Below, in pieces: positions 9,475 through 19,631 of a stretch of 64,000 nt of DNA. Position 1 is the first letter of the stretch, and each line of letters begins with the position of its first letter. The translations under genes were made by a program, and so were the position numbers. The DNA is from Phormidium tanganyikae FI6-MK23. Its GTDB lineage: Bacteria > Cyanobacteriota > Cyanobacteriia > Leptolyngbyales > Leptolyngbyaceae. The stretch spans positions 1-64,000 of the forward strand of contig JAHHHU010000006.1 in the NCBI GenBank assembly GCA_019359175.1, read 5' to 3'. Below the pieces are notes generated by a model. That model was not told where the DNA came from and made no database searches. It saw only the letters and a program-made list of their open reading frames with translations.

Positions 9475-11841
9475 TTATTCCTCACCAAATTCCTCATCTG
9501 GTAGAGCAGGCTCAGATTGAAACTCTTCTGGTCGCTCTTCTGATTCAAAGTCTTCGTCTGTTGCTTCGCTGCCACCACCCACCGCGATTAGATCAATCTG
9601 TTGGCGGTAGTAATCGACACTCTTGACTTGAACTTCGATACGATCGCCTAATCGATATTGTTTGCGATTTTTGCGACCGACGAGGGTTTGCTGACGCGAT
9701 CGGAATTCATACCAGTCGTCTTTGAGCGAACTGACGTGGACTAAGCCTTCGACTAAGAGTTCTTCGAGTTCGACGAACAATCCGTAGGATTGAACTCCGG
9801 TAATCAAACCGTGGAAGACTTCGCCTGTCCGCTCTTTCATCAGTTCGGCTTTTTTCAAGCCTTCAAGATCGTTTTCGGCATCTTGAGCGATTTTCTCGCG
9901 TTCGGTTAGGTGAACGACGATCGCACCGAAATGGCTTTCGAGTTCTTGATGTAAGTCGGTTGGGAGAACGTTCCAGTTGATTTGACCGTGACAGGAACTA
10001 TGGCGCAAATCGACGCTATCTTTCACGCGCGAAGAACGTCGATCGCGTCCTTCTTCAAATACGGCATGAAGCGCTCGGTGAACAAGCAAATCAGGATAAC
10101 GACGAACCGGAGAGGTGAAATGCGTGTAGCCTTGCTCTAACGCTAAACCGAAATGGGGTTTCGGTAGGGTGCTGTAGAAAGCAGGCTTCATTGTTGAAAG
10201 CAGCAGGTAAGTTAGAACGCGCTCGGCATTCGATTCTGCAAACGCATGAGTGAAGTTCTGATAGTCCTGCGGGCGGACTTCTTCTTCCTGTTCGAGTTTC
10301 AATTCGATGCCCATGCTGACGGCAAGTTTCACCAGTTCTTGCACTTCTTCGAGATCAGGTGTGGGATGCACTCGATATACGCTGGGAATTCCTAATGCTT
10401 GTAAGTGCGAGGCAACAGTTTGATTCGCTAGTAGCATCAACTCAACGATCATTGAGTGAATGGGTAGCGTGGAAGAAACGACAACTGCACCGAGAACGCC
10501 TTCGTCATCGTAGTGGAACTTGCTGAAGGTGAACTTACCCGCTTCTTCTGGCGATTCTGTTCCGTCTGGACGCGCATAGATTTTTTCAGGCAGGTTCAGT
10601 TCAAACGCGCCCCGTGTGCGTCGTTGATCTTTGATCGCGTGACTTAATCGATCGAGTTGCGCCAACAGTTCAAAAATTGGCTCGAACTCTTTCAATTCTT
10701 CGGTGTGTTGATCCGCTAGAATCGCTTCCGCTTGCGGGTAGCTCAGTTTGTAATCGACTTGAATCACTGAGGGTTGAATCTCGAATTCCACGACTTGCCC
10801 AGATTCATCCAGCGTGATCAAGACTGAAATCGCGAGGCGATCTTTTCCAGGTTGCAGCGAACAAAGATTTTCGGTCAATTGTTCCGGCAGCATCGGAATT
10901 ACCAATTCGCCCAAATAAGCGGAAGTTCCGCGTCGTTGAGCTTCTCGATCGAGCGATGATCCTGCCTCGACATATCGCGCCACATCCGCAATGTGGATTC
11001 CTAAACGCCAGTTACCCGCTTTCGTTTTCTCTAGCGTGATCGCATCATCCGCGCTGTCTTCGTTGCTGGCTTTAATTGTCAGTGTCGTCAATCCACGCAG
11101 ATCAACGCGCATTTTCATTTCCGCTTTCGTGACTTTGTTCGGCAACTCTTTTTCAGCAACTAAAACGGTTTCCGAGAATTCGCGCGGCAAGTCATGTTTA
11201 CAGCAAACGATGTCAATATCAGCCGCATCATCATCAGCACCCAAAACTTTTGCAACTTTACCTAACGGGGCGTGTTGTCCGATTGGGTAACGTTTGATCT
11301 GCACATGAGCGAGATGATCGATCGATTCGTTAAGTGCAAGCCCGTTTTCATTCACTTGCAGTTCAAACAACAAGCGATCGTCTAACGGAACCGCGCGAAA
11401 TTCACCTGCTTCGGTCTTTTTAATTCGGGCTAGAACCGATGGATTTGCTCGCTCTAAAATCAAGCGAACTTCTCCTTCGGGACTGCGACGACGACTGCCT
11501 TCTTTTGTCACGCGCACCAAAACACGATCACCATTCCAAGCGTGATTCAGTTGGCTTTCGCGGATGTAGATATCTTCCGAGCCTTCGACATCTTGAATCG
11601 CGAAACAGAAGCCTTTACTCGAACAGCGTAACTTTCCTTCGACTACGCCATCTTCGGTGACTCGGCGATATTTTCCGCGCTCTTTGACCAAGACACCAAT
11701 CTTTTCTAAAGCATCAAGCGCGATCTGTAAGCGACGTAAACTCGGTTCGTCGTTGCACTCTAGCTTTTTCTCTAAAGCTTTGGGAGCGACTAATTTATCG
11801 TCTATGAAGTTAGCAATTAACTCGGCGATCGAGAATTCCAT
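9475..11841 (-). CDS. rnr: Ribonuclease R / RNase II family exoribonuclease
   Basis: RNB domain (GIHIADVARYVEAGSSLDREAQRRGTSAYL..., YTHFTSPVRRYPDLLVHRAL) plus C-terminal S1 domain. Confidence 0.95.
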   Translation of the reverse strand: MEFSIAELIANFIDDKLVAPKALEKKLECNDEPSLRRLQIALDALEKIGVLVKERGKYRRVTEDGVVEGKLRCSSKGFCFAIQDVEGSEDIYIRESQLNHAWNGDRVLVRVTKEGSRRRSPEGEVRLILERANPSVLARIKKTEAGEFRAVPLDDRLLFELQVNENGLALNESIDHLAHVQIKRYPIGQHAPLGKVAKVLGADDDAADIDIVCCKHDLPREFSETVLVAEKELPNKVTKAEMKMRVDLRGLTTLTIKASNEDSADDAITLEKTKAGNWRLGIHIADVARYVEAGSSLDREAQRRGTSAYLGELVIPMLPEQLTENLCSLQPGKDRLAISVLITLDESGQVVEFEIQPSVIQVDYKLSYPQAEAILADQHTEELKEFEPIFELLAQLDRLSHAIKDQRRTRGAFELNLPEKIYARPDGTESPEEAGKFTFSKFHYDDEGVLGAVVVSSTLPIHSMIVELMLLANQTVASHLQALGIPSVYRVHPTPDLEEVQELVKLAVSMGIELKLEQEEEVRPQDYQNFTHAFAESNAERVLTYLLLSTMKPAFYSTLPKPHFGLALEQGYTHFTSPVRRYPDLLVHRALHAVFEEGRDRRSSRVKDSVDLRHSSCHGQINWNVLPTDLHQELESHFGAIVVHLTEREKIAQDAENDLEGLKKAELMKERTGEVFHGLITGVQSYGLFVELEELLVEGLVHVSSLKDDWYEFRSRQQTLVGRKNRKQYRLGDRIEVQVKSVDYYRQQIDLIAVGGGSEATDEDFESEERPEEFQSEPALPDEEFGEE

Positions 11842-12347
11842 GAAGCGATTTGTCCTCGTGTGTTCAGCTTGGGGTGGTCAGGGTCATTGGCTTTGAATTC
11901 GTCACTCTATCGCGTGCGGTCGTTTGAAGCAGTTCTACAGTCGGTACTAGCTTCAGTGCGATCGCGCTAGATAAATCAACAAGCCGATGAGATTCCCAGT
12001 TTTAGCAGGTGGGAAACTGCGAACGGTTGCAGGTGGCTGACAGGACGTTGATGAAGCTCCGAAGTTGACCAAAATCAACGGTTTCAGAAGTTCTGTTCCT
12101 GAATGAGAACACGCTGCTTGGGGTTGCTGGATGCTATAAAGTTGCCGCTCACCGCTGCAAGCTGGATGGAGTGGCAAACTTTTGCGCGACTGCTCGACAG
12201 CCATGCGTCACATAGCCAAATTATCCCCTTTCTATTCTTACTCAGGTTGGGCACGATGACACATCGATTCTGCGAGTGTTTCTAGTTGTTACAGTTGTAG
12301 CCGTGGAATTTCCTCGATCGTGCCTCACGCGATCGTTAGGTAAAGAT

Positions 12348-12614
12348 TAGAAAACCTGTAATCAAACCTGCGTTCGTTCAAACAGAACTTATATTTGAAG
12401 TGATAAATACTGATTTTGCCCGAACGAATTTCGATTTCGTCGTGATAAATATTGATTTCGTCGTAGCGAATGTTGATTTCGTCGCGATAGATGCTGATTT
12501 TGTCCTGATAAATATTGATTTCGTTGTAACGAATCCCAATTTTGCCCTAACAAATATCGATTCTGCTGCGATAAATATCGATTCTGCTTTGGCAAATTCG
12601 CTACAGGTTTTCTA
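12348..12614. repeat. 21-bp degenerate tandem repeat block flanked by 13-bp perfect inverted repeats
   Basis: TAGAAAACCTGTA (12348-12360) and its exact reverse complement TACAGGTTTTCTA (12602-12614) bracket nine 21-bp units (12401-12589; consensus about TGATAAATATTGATTTCGTCG). Confidence 0.9.
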
Positions 12615-12675
12615 CTCGTTCTCCAAGCGCGAACATGAGCTATAGTGCGAGGGCAGATTTTAGAACAAGGACGTA

Positions 12676-13413
12676 ATGAGAAGGCTAAAACAATTCGCAG
12701 GCTGGTTATTGATAAGCCTGATTTTATTTAGCTGTTCTTCTCCCGTGAAGGCAGACCCCAAAATTGATCCAAATTTTGAAGCTCAAGTTTTACAAGTCAT
12801 TCGAAAAAATCCACAGGCACTTCTCGACTCGGTACAGGCTTATCAGCGTGAGCAACAGGACACACAACGAAAAGCCCAACAGTCTTTTATTCAAGAATTG
12901 CAGCAAAACCCGAAAGCGGTGATCGCTCAGTCGCCGACAAAAGGAGCCGGAAAAGTCGTTTTAGTCGAGTTTTCTGATTTTCAATGTCCGTACTGTCAAG
13001 CAGCCGCCACGACGATTCGACAGTTTGTGACAAAGAACCGCGATCGCGTCACACTGGTTTATAAGCATTTACCGTTAACGAGCATTCACGGTCAGGCACT
13101 TCCGGCAGCAAAAGCTGCTTGGGCAGCCGGGCAGCAAGGAAAATTCTGGGAATTTCATGATGCGTTGTTCGAGCAGCAGAAACAGTTAGGTGAGCCGCTC
13201 TATTCCAGTTTGGCAAAAAGCTTGAAATTGGATGTAGCGAAATTTGATCGCGATCGCAATTCCAAAACGGCAGAAGCGGCGATCAATCAGGATCTGCAAC
13301 TGGCGGAGAAGCTTGGCATCAATGGAACACCGTTCTTTGTGATGAATGGTCGCGTGTTTTCAGGAGATGTTGACATTGCTGCGTTAGAGCAGGTTCTAAA
13401 CCCAGCGCAATAG
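12676..13413 (+). CDS. DsbA-family thiol oxidoreductase, secreted (possible lipoprotein)
   Basis: Signal peptide LLISLILFSCSS; VLVEFSDFQCPYCQAAATTIRQF (CPYC) and NGTPFFVMNGRVFSGDV. Confidence 0.92.
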   Translation: MRRLKQFAGWLLISLILFSCSSPVKADPKIDPNFEAQVLQVIRKNPQALLDSVQAYQREQQDTQRKAQQSFIQELQQNPKAVIAQSPTKGAGKVVLVEFSDFQCPYCQAAATTIRQFVTKNRDRVTLVYKHLPLTSIHGQALPAAKAAWAAGQQGKFWEFHDALFEQQKQLGEPLYSSLAKSLKLDVAKFDRDRNSKTAEAAINQDLQLAEKLGINGTPFFVMNGRVFSGDVDIAALEQVLNPAQ

Positions 13414-13427
13414 ATCAGAAGTGAGAA

Positions 13428-13871
13428 GTGAACATGAAACGATGGATGTCTTGGCTCTGTGTGGTTCCTGTTGCAGTGTCGGTTTCAACGAGTGCAGTCG
13501 CACAAACGCCGAATCGACCCTATGCCCCGATTCCGCTGACATCGGGAAAAGAAGTCAACGATCGCTTATCAGATACGGACATTCCGACCGGGCAGGGCAA
13601 CTTTGCGCGGGATTACGTGGTGCAATTGCAGGGGGGTGATCAAATCTCGATCGATTTGTCCTCGGATAACTTCGATACGATCGTGATGCTGATGACCACA
13701 CAAGGCGCAACGGTCGCGGAGAATGATGATGGCCCTGACGGAACGACAAATTCGCTCCTGTTTACCCGAATTGCGCGAACTGGAAACTATATTGTGCGGG
13801 TGAAAGCGTTCGGAGAAACCGCAGGCGGCTCGTTCAAGCTTAAACTGACGCGATTAAAACCCGTCCAATAA
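13428..13871 (+). CDS. Secreted pre-peptidase C-terminal (PPC) domain protein
   Basis: Signal peptide; RDYVVQLQGGDQISIDLSSDNFDTIVMLMTTQGATVAENDDGPDGTTNSLLFTRIARTGNYIVRVKAF. Confidence 0.85.
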   Translation: MNMKRWMSWLCVVPVAVSVSTSAVAQTPNRPYAPIPLTSGKEVNDRLSDTDIPTGQGNFARDYVVQLQGGDQISIDLSSDNFDTIVMLMTTQGATVAENDDGPDGTTNSLLFTRIARTGNYIVRVKAFGETAGGSFKLKLTRLKPVQ

Positions 13872-13873
13872 GC

Positions 13874-13905
13874 AAAAGAGGCAATCCGATCGGATTGCCT
13901 CTTTT
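13874..13905. terminator. Bidirectional terminator between convergent PPC gene and glnB
   Basis: Perfect 32-bp palindrome AAAAGAGGCAATCCGATCGGATTGCCTCTTTT. Confidence 0.9.
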
Positions 13906-13932
13906 GTTTGAATTGATTAAAGAGGGCTGTCG

Positions 13933-14316
<384 letters not shown>

Positions 14317-14346
14317 CTATCTATCATTGTTTACAAAAGGAATTTT

Positions 14347-14360
14347 GTAACAACGGATAC
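14347..14360 (-). promoter_or_regulatory. NtcA box upstream of glnB
   Basis: GTA-N8-TAC (GTAACAACGGATAC, symmetric), about 75 bp upstream of the glnB start; glnB is a classic NtcA target. Confidence 0.75.
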
Positions 14361-14478
14361 GATCGATAACGAGTCTGCCCGATCGTAGTGCTATCTCCGA
14401 GTTTCGCATGAGGTACTCAAAATCGGAATTCCCTAGTAGCAATTCGTAATTTCAAGCTTACTTTGCGTTACGAAAAAA

Positions 14479-15066
14479 TTATTTTGATGAAGGAGCTAGC
14501 AACGGACGCACTAGCAAAAAGCCTGCGCCAAAGGCGCTGACAATAATTAGCCCAATCACCACAGCAAGCATCCAGCCGTTTAGCTCGATGTGATTGTCTT
14601 TTTCGAGTTTGACTTTGCGACGGGGCTTGCTGTCTTGTTCGATCACGAGTTTTTCTTCGATCGGCTCTAGCGGAGAGAGTTCGAGGTGCGGCGGGAGTGG
14701 CTCGGCTCTCAGTTCAGCAGGCATCCGAGGCGGCATCACGGGAATTTGAAACGTGGGTTCTTCTAACGTGAGATCAACGCGAGGAGGAGCAGGAGGAGCC
14801 GCATTGATCGTCGGAATGGTGTTGGAAAATTTGCGAAGTTGCAGAGCTGACTGTACCGCTTTTTCGATTTCCTGACGCAATTGCTGATTTTGCTGTGCCA
14901 ACTGCTGATTTTGGGTTTTCATTGACTCGATCGCGGTTTTAGTTGCTTGAAGTTCGGCAACGACTTCGCGATACACCGAGATCGGAACGGCAGGGGAATA
15001 GCCGATCGAGGGTGTTTGGGGCAAATTAACCGATCGAGGAGGCGTTTTTTGCGTCATGGGGTTCAT
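14479..15066 (-). CDS. Hypothetical protein with central coiled coil and C-terminal TM segment
   Basis: Q-rich coiled coil (TKTAIESMKTQNQQLAQQNQQLRQEIEKAV), Pro-rich linker, C-terminal WMLAVVIGLIIVSAFGAGFLLV. Confidence 0.7.
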   Translation of the reverse strand: MNPMTQKTPPRSVNLPQTPSIGYSPAVPISVYREVVAELQATKTAIESMKTQNQQLAQQNQQLRQEIEKAVQSALQLRKFSNTIPTINAAPPAPPRVDLTLEEPTFQIPVMPPRMPAELRAEPLPPHLELSPLEPIEEKLVIEQDSKPRRKVKLEKDNHIELNGWMLAVVIGLIIVSAFGAGFLLVRPLLAPSSK

Positions 15067-15191
15067 AGCTGTAAAGTAATCTGAATGCGCGAAATTGTGA
15101 TGCCCTCAGAATAGCTGCAATTGAAGCAATCAACGCACTTCTAGTCAAGGTTTTTTCGGAAAAATTTTCATTTGGGGATCGATTTCGGGGA

Positions 15192-15686
15192 TTGCTGAGA
15201 GAATCGCAAAGAAATTACAAAATGCGATCGCGCTTCAGTGCAATTTCGATTGCTAAGATCGATCAGGTTATTTTCTCTAAATTCAACATGATGCCAGCGC
15301 AAGAACACCCGGAAGTGAAGTACGGGGAACGCCTGATCGAAGAGGGCAAGTTAATCACATTTCCAAATCCAAGACCGGGACGACGCTATACGATCGCGAT
15401 TCAACTCCCGGAATTCACCTGCAAATGTCCGTTTTCGGGTTATCCAGATTTCGGCATAATTTATGTGACCTATGTTCCTGATCAGCGCGTGGTGGAACTG
15501 AAAGCGATTAAGCTCTATATCAATAGCTACCGCGATCGCTACATTTCGCATGAGGAAGCCGCAAATCAAATTCTCGATGACATTGTGGAAGCTTGCGATC
15601 CATTAGAAGTCACGGTGAAAGCGGACTATACGCCTCGCGGCAATGTGCATACGATTGTAGAAGTTACTCATGTGAAATCGCTTTAA
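15192..15686 (+). CDS. queF: NADPH-dependent 7-cyano-7-deazaguanine reductase (true start probably near 15289)
   Basis: TFPNPRPGRRYTIAIQLPEFTCKCPFSGYPDFGIIYVTYVPDQRVVELKAIKLYINSYRD...HEEAANQI. Confidence 0.95.
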   Translation: MLRESQRNYKMRSRFSAISIAKIDQVIFSKFNMMPAQEHPEVKYGERLIEEGKLITFPNPRPGRRYTIAIQLPEFTCKCPFSGYPDFGIIYVTYVPDQRVVELKAIKLYINSYRDRYISHEEAANQILDDIVEACDPLEVTVKADYTPRGNVHTIVEVTHVKSL

Positions 15687-15728
15687 CGCGAATGCGATCG
15701 CTTTTCGCTACGTTGAGAGCGGATAGCT

Positions 15729-15851
15729 GCCCCCTAAGTTCCCCAGAATGGGGAACTTTGAAAGAAGGGGATTTGATGACTTCGCAAGATTTTCCCATGC
15801 ACAAATTATTTTCTGTTCTGGAAGTCCCCCAGAATGGGGGACTTAGGGGGC
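15729..15851. repeat. 123-bp MITE/REP-like element with palindromic terminal inverted repeats
   Basis: GCCCCCTAAGTTCCCCAGAATGGGGAACTT at left; AAGTCCCCCAGAATGGGGGACTTAGGGGGC at right; outer and inner inverted repeats. Confidence 0.8.
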
Positions 15852-15878
15852 TTCCAAGACTGCAGGAGGATCGAGCAT

Positions 15879-16262
15879 TCATTGAATTCGTATCAGTTTA
15901 AGACCGCGCATCCAAAGCCAACCCGCAACGTTTCCGATCGCGTAAGGCGGAAAGTCTGCCCACAAAAAGGTATTTCCGAGAACTAATCGCCCTGGAAGCG
16001 TTGCGCGGATGGCTTGAAGAAACGGAGGTTTCCAGAGTTGTAGAAATTCGATCGCACAAGAAAACAGGAAAACCCCGATCGCAGTTTTAACGATCAAGAA
16101 TTTTGGAAAGCAAAACTGAACCAGTGCGATAAAGAAAATCTGATAAGCAATGCTACCGAACACATCACTGAACCAGTCGGGAAAAATTGGCGAGAATCGA
16201 ACAAAGTAACCGAGTGGAACGATGAGAACGATTGTTAGCAGCAAAGAAATGCGATAGGGCAT
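15879..16262 (-). CDS. DUF2809-like small membrane protein
   Basis: 127 aa, 4 TM; FFIALVQFCFPKFLIVKTAIGVFLFSCAIEFLQLWKPPFLQAIRATLPGRLVLGNTFLWADFPPYAIGNVAGW. Confidence 0.75.
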   Translation of the reverse strand: MPYRISLLLTIVLIVPLGYFVRFSPIFPDWFSDVFGSIAYQIFFIALVQFCFPKFLIVKTAIGVFLFSCAIEFLQLWKPPFLQAIRATLPGRLVLGNTFLWADFPPYAIGNVAGWLWMRGLKLIRIQ

Positions 16263-16271
16263 GAATTAGGT

Positions 16272-17639
16272 TTAAGCGAGCTGGCTGGTCGGAGTCGAGG
16301 CGGATGCACCTTGATCGATCGTGTCCAGAATGCCCAGAAATTCCCGCTCGAATGTAACCTGAGCGCGATTGGTTCTGCCCCCAATATAAATCGCGCCATC
16401 TTTCTCTAAGCCCCAGATCTGAGAGTGAGAAATATAGCTCATCACTACACCCAACATCAGTAAACCGAAACCGAGATAGACGATCGGAATTCCTGGATCG
16501 GCTTTGATTTGCAGCCCGGTACTACCGATCAGATCAACGATCGACAATCGCAGCCCTTTGACTTCAACTGCCATTCCCTTACGAACGGTTGCAATCAGCT
16601 TTCCATCCATGTCATAAACCAGCAGCAAGCCCTGTAAATCTTTTGCAACTAGAGAAACACCATCGCTCAGATCGGGTTTCAAAGGGAGCCAAGTGCCCCA
16701 GACTCGACCCCCTACCGCATCGAGCTTTGCCATTGGTGATTGAAGAACTGGACTATTGTTAAGTCGGACTTGAATTGCAGCGATCGACCAATCCGCCTGA
16801 TACATCGTCACGCCGTTGTGTTTCATTGGTTCATTGACGTGAATGGTTTTACGATCGACTTCTTTTCCATCCTTATCTAACACCGACAAATCTGAATAGA
16901 ACTGATCAATCTCGCCTGTGGGTAAGTAATCAATCCAAAACCGATTCACTTTCACCGACCAATCTTTAGGAACCTGCGGAGCTGCCCAAATTCCCGCATC
17001 GACTACGTTATCAATCTTAAACGTGCCGCCGCTTGGAACCATTTCTTGAGCAATAAAGCCCGTCATCGCACCGATAACACCACCGACTAGAACCAAAATC
17101 ATCGCCGCATGAACAATGACGGGGCCAATTCGCCCGACAATTCCTTTGTGTGCATAAAGCTTTTCGCCTTCTCGAAAAATCTTGTATTTGCGTTGTTCGA
17201 GCAGCGTCGCCATCTGATCCAAATTACCCTTGGGAAACTCCGCACTCAGAGCAAACTTGCGAAATTGGCGCGGCTGACTGTAGAAGTTCCAGGTGCGTGA
17301 AAACCAGCGCAGTGCAGGCAATTGGCGCGTAAAAGTACAAGCCATTAGACTTGCACCAAACAGAATCAGTAATGCTAAGTACCACCAAGTTCGATAGACG
17401 TGATCCAATCCTGCGGTGAGGAGTACTTTCCAAGTGAGAAAGCCGAAGAGTGCGGGATGTTCGGGGTAATTCGCTTGATAAAACGCGATCGATTGTCCTT
17501 GCTCGATCACAGTTCCCGTAATACTAAATACTGCGATCGAGAGGAGAAGTACGATCGCGAGTTTCAGATCTGCTAAAACCGGAAGTAATTCTTTTTTGAA
17601 ATACCGTTTTGGAACGTTCACGAATTCTGTAAAAGTCAT
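16272..17639 (-). CDS. ccsB: Cytochrome c biogenesis protein CcsB/Ccs1 (ResB-like)
   Basis: [67 protein letters not shown]; ResB domain; next to ccdA. Confidence 0.95.
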   Translation of the reverse strand: MTFTEFVNVPKRYFKKELLPVLADLKLAIVLLLSIAVFSITGTVIEQGQSIAFYQANYPEHPALFGFLTWKVLLTAGLDHVYRTWWYLALLILFGASLMACTFTRQLPALRWFSRTWNFYSQPRQFRKFALSAEFPKGNLDQMATLLEQRKYKIFREGEKLYAHKGIVGRIGPVIVHAAMILVLVGGVIGAMTGFIAQEMVPSGGTFKIDNVVDAGIWAAPQVPKDWSVKVNRFWIDYLPTGEIDQFYSDLSVLDKDGKEVDRKTIHVNEPMKHNGVTMYQADWSIAAIQVRLNNSPVLQSPMAKLDAVGGRVWGTWLPLKPDLSDGVSLVAKDLQGLLLVYDMDGKLIATVRKGMAVEVKGLRLSIVDLIGSTGLQIKADPGIPIVYLGFGLLMLGVVMSYISHSQIWGLEKDGAIYIGGRTNRAQVTFEREFLGILDTIDQGASASTPTSQLA

Positions 17640-17643
17640 AATT

Positions 17644-18375
17644 CTAAAATACGAATCGTGTCATTAATGAAAACACACCAAACCCAACTAACAAAGCACC
17701 ACTTGCAGGCGTAATCCAACTCGACCAACGACGCAACTCTAATAGTTTCCTAATCGCTGCTGTGAACGTTCCCGCTAATATCAACGGTGCAACATATCCG
17801 GCGGTATAACAAAGCAAAAGTGAACCGCCTAAAACCGGATCTTTTGTCGTGGCAATCCAAGTCAAAATCGTTGCTAAAACTGGCGTACTACAAGGCGAGG
17901 CAACCAATCCGAAGGTCACACCCAGAAGATACGATCGCACTCCCGCAGGCAGTTCTTTAGAAATCCATTCCGTTCCCCCAATCGACGGCAGCGCAAACGG
18001 TAACGCTTCGAGTAAATTCAGCCCCATCAGAATCGCGACGATGCTAACCACGATCGGTAAACCCGTCCCAACCTGCCCGTAAACTTTCCCCAGCAGCGTC
18101 GCCCCAATTCCCAATCCTGCCAGTGTCGTCGCCAATCCCAGCGAAAACCAGGTCGATTGAGCCGACGCTTGCCAGCGAGATTTTGCTTCATAGCCGCCGA
18201 TATACCCGATCGTAATCGGCAACATCGATAACGTGCAGGGAGTTAAACTCGTCAGCAATCCCGCCGCAAAAATCACTCCAATGCTTACAGGCGTTAGGTG
18301 TGCAAGCTGGGTCGAAACTAATCGATCGGCAAACTGCGACAGTTCATAAAGTTGGGTTTGGAACGTCTCGAACAT
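17644..18375 (-). CDS. ccdA: Cytochrome c biogenesis protein CcdA
   Basis: [29 protein letters not shown]...[20 protein letters not shown]; 6 TM. Confidence 0.95.
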   Translation of the reverse strand: MFETFQTQLYELSQFADRLVSTQLAHLTPVSIGVIFAAGLLTSLTPCTLSMLPITIGYIGGYEAKSRWQASAQSTWFSLGLATTLAGLGIGATLLGKVYGQVGTGLPIVVSIVAILMGLNLLEALPFALPSIGGTEWISKELPAGVRSYLLGVTFGLVASPCSTPVLATILTWIATTKDPVLGGSLLLCYTAGYVAPLILAGTFTAAIRKLLELRRWSSWITPASGALLVGFGVFSLMTRFVF

Positions 18376-18428
18376 AGAACTAACCGCGAAATATGAAGCG
18401 ATTTGAAGCGCTTTTCATATTCTACGAT

Positions 18429-19631
18429 TTAGCGAGACGGTCTGGGTTTCATCCGACGAGTTCGCGCTTCTGCAAACGAGATCACTTTGGGTTGCTCGAT
18501 CGACATCACACTCGCTTCACTACTTTCACGCGCCACTCGAATCAACAACGCGGCACACACCAAACTCGAAAGCATCGAACTTCCGCCATAACTGAACAGA
18601 GGTAATGGTAATCCGGTTGTGGGTAAAGCTCCGGTTGCAACGCCGATATTAAGAAGCGACTGACCCACCATGATCACCATCACGCCGATCGCGACTAATC
18701 GATGAATCGCATTCTTCGCCTGACGCGCCACAATCAACGCCAAAGTTGCATACGCAACCAACATCACCATGAACAAAGTACAGCCAATCAAACCGAATTC
18801 TTCTGCAAACACCGCAAAAATAAAATCGGTGTACTGAATCGGCAGATAAAACAGCTTTTGTTGCGATAAACCAAATCCAACTCCGGTCAATCCACCTGAC
18901 CCGATCGCTAACAAACTCTGAATCAACTGATAGCCATCCTGAAGCGGATCAGACCAAGGATTCAGAAATGACATCACCCGTCGCCGCTGATACTCACGAA
19001 TACTAATACTCAAAGTCGCCAGAATCAGACCACCCGCCGCCGTTCCACCCAAATAGATGTAAGGCAATCCCGCCGCAAGTGCAACCAACCACAACGTCAT
19101 GCCACAAAGCGCCGTAGTACTCAAGTTCGGCTGAAGCAAGATCCCCACTAACAGCAAACAAAACAGCGCAATCCAAGTCAATCGAACTCGCCAAGTCAAC
19201 CGCTCCCACTGTCCAAAAATTCGCGCACTCTGCAACACCAAAAATGGCTTGATCAACTCAGATGGCTGAATCAAAAATGGCCCTGCTTCAAACCAGCGCT
19301 GACCGCCATTCACCTCACGTCCAATGATCGTCGTGAGCAAGATCCCACCGAGTAGCCCAATAAACCCAAAGCTCGAAATGCCTTGGATATAACGCAACGG
19401 AGTATGAATCAAAACATTGAAAAGAATCATTCCCAACGCGATCGCGATCAGTTGCCGCTTAAAGTAGTACAACCCATCGCCGACCGCGTCTCCGACTGCA
19501 TACGAAGCACTGTACATCACCGCCAATCCGACAAACAACCAGACAAAAGTGAGCCAGCGCAATAATCGGGGAGTCGCTGCCCAATCCATTGCAGTTGTGT
19601 CAAAAAATGGAATGAAGTGCCGCCAGTTCAT
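18429..19631 (-). CDS. ftsW: FtsW/RodA/SpoVE family SEDS protein
   Basis: SEDS family: RYIQGISSFGFIGLLGGILLT...GGQRWFEAGPFLIQPSELIKPFLVL...LPLPLFSYGGSSMLSSLVCAALLIRV. Confidence 0.93.
   Translation of the reverse strand: MNWRHFIPFFDTTAMDWAATPRLLRWLTFVWLFVGLAVMYSASYAVGDAVGDGLYYFKRQLIAIALGMILFNVLIHTPLRYIQGISSFGFIGLLGGILLTTIIGREVNGGQRWFEAGPFLIQPSELIKPFLVLQSARIFGQWERLTWRVRLTWIALFCLLLVGILLQPNLSTTALCGMTLWLVALAAGLPYIYLGGTAAGGLILATLSISIREYQRRRVMSFLNPWSDPLQDGYQLIQSLLAIGSGGLTGVGFGLSQQKLFYLPIQYTDFIFAVFAEEFGLIGCTLFMVMLVAYATLALIVARQAKNAIHRLVAIGVMVIMVGQSLLNIGVATGALPTTGLPLPLFSYGGSSMLSSLVCAALLIRVARESSEASVMSIEQPKVISFAEARTRRMKPRPSR

Noticed and set aside
10991-11896. Plus-strand ORFs antisense to rnr
   Set aside because: Opposite the RNase R coding sequence, no recognisable domain or RBS.
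11890-12340. Possible structured ncRNA (6S, RNase P, tmRNA-like) in the long intergenic region downstream of the rnr start
   Set aside because: No diagnostic conserved motifs of these RNAs could be recognised; left unannotated.
12401-12589. Tandem repeats considered as a CRISPR array
   Set aside because: Units are contiguous 21-mers without unique spacers, and there are no cas genes; it is a minisatellite-like repeat.
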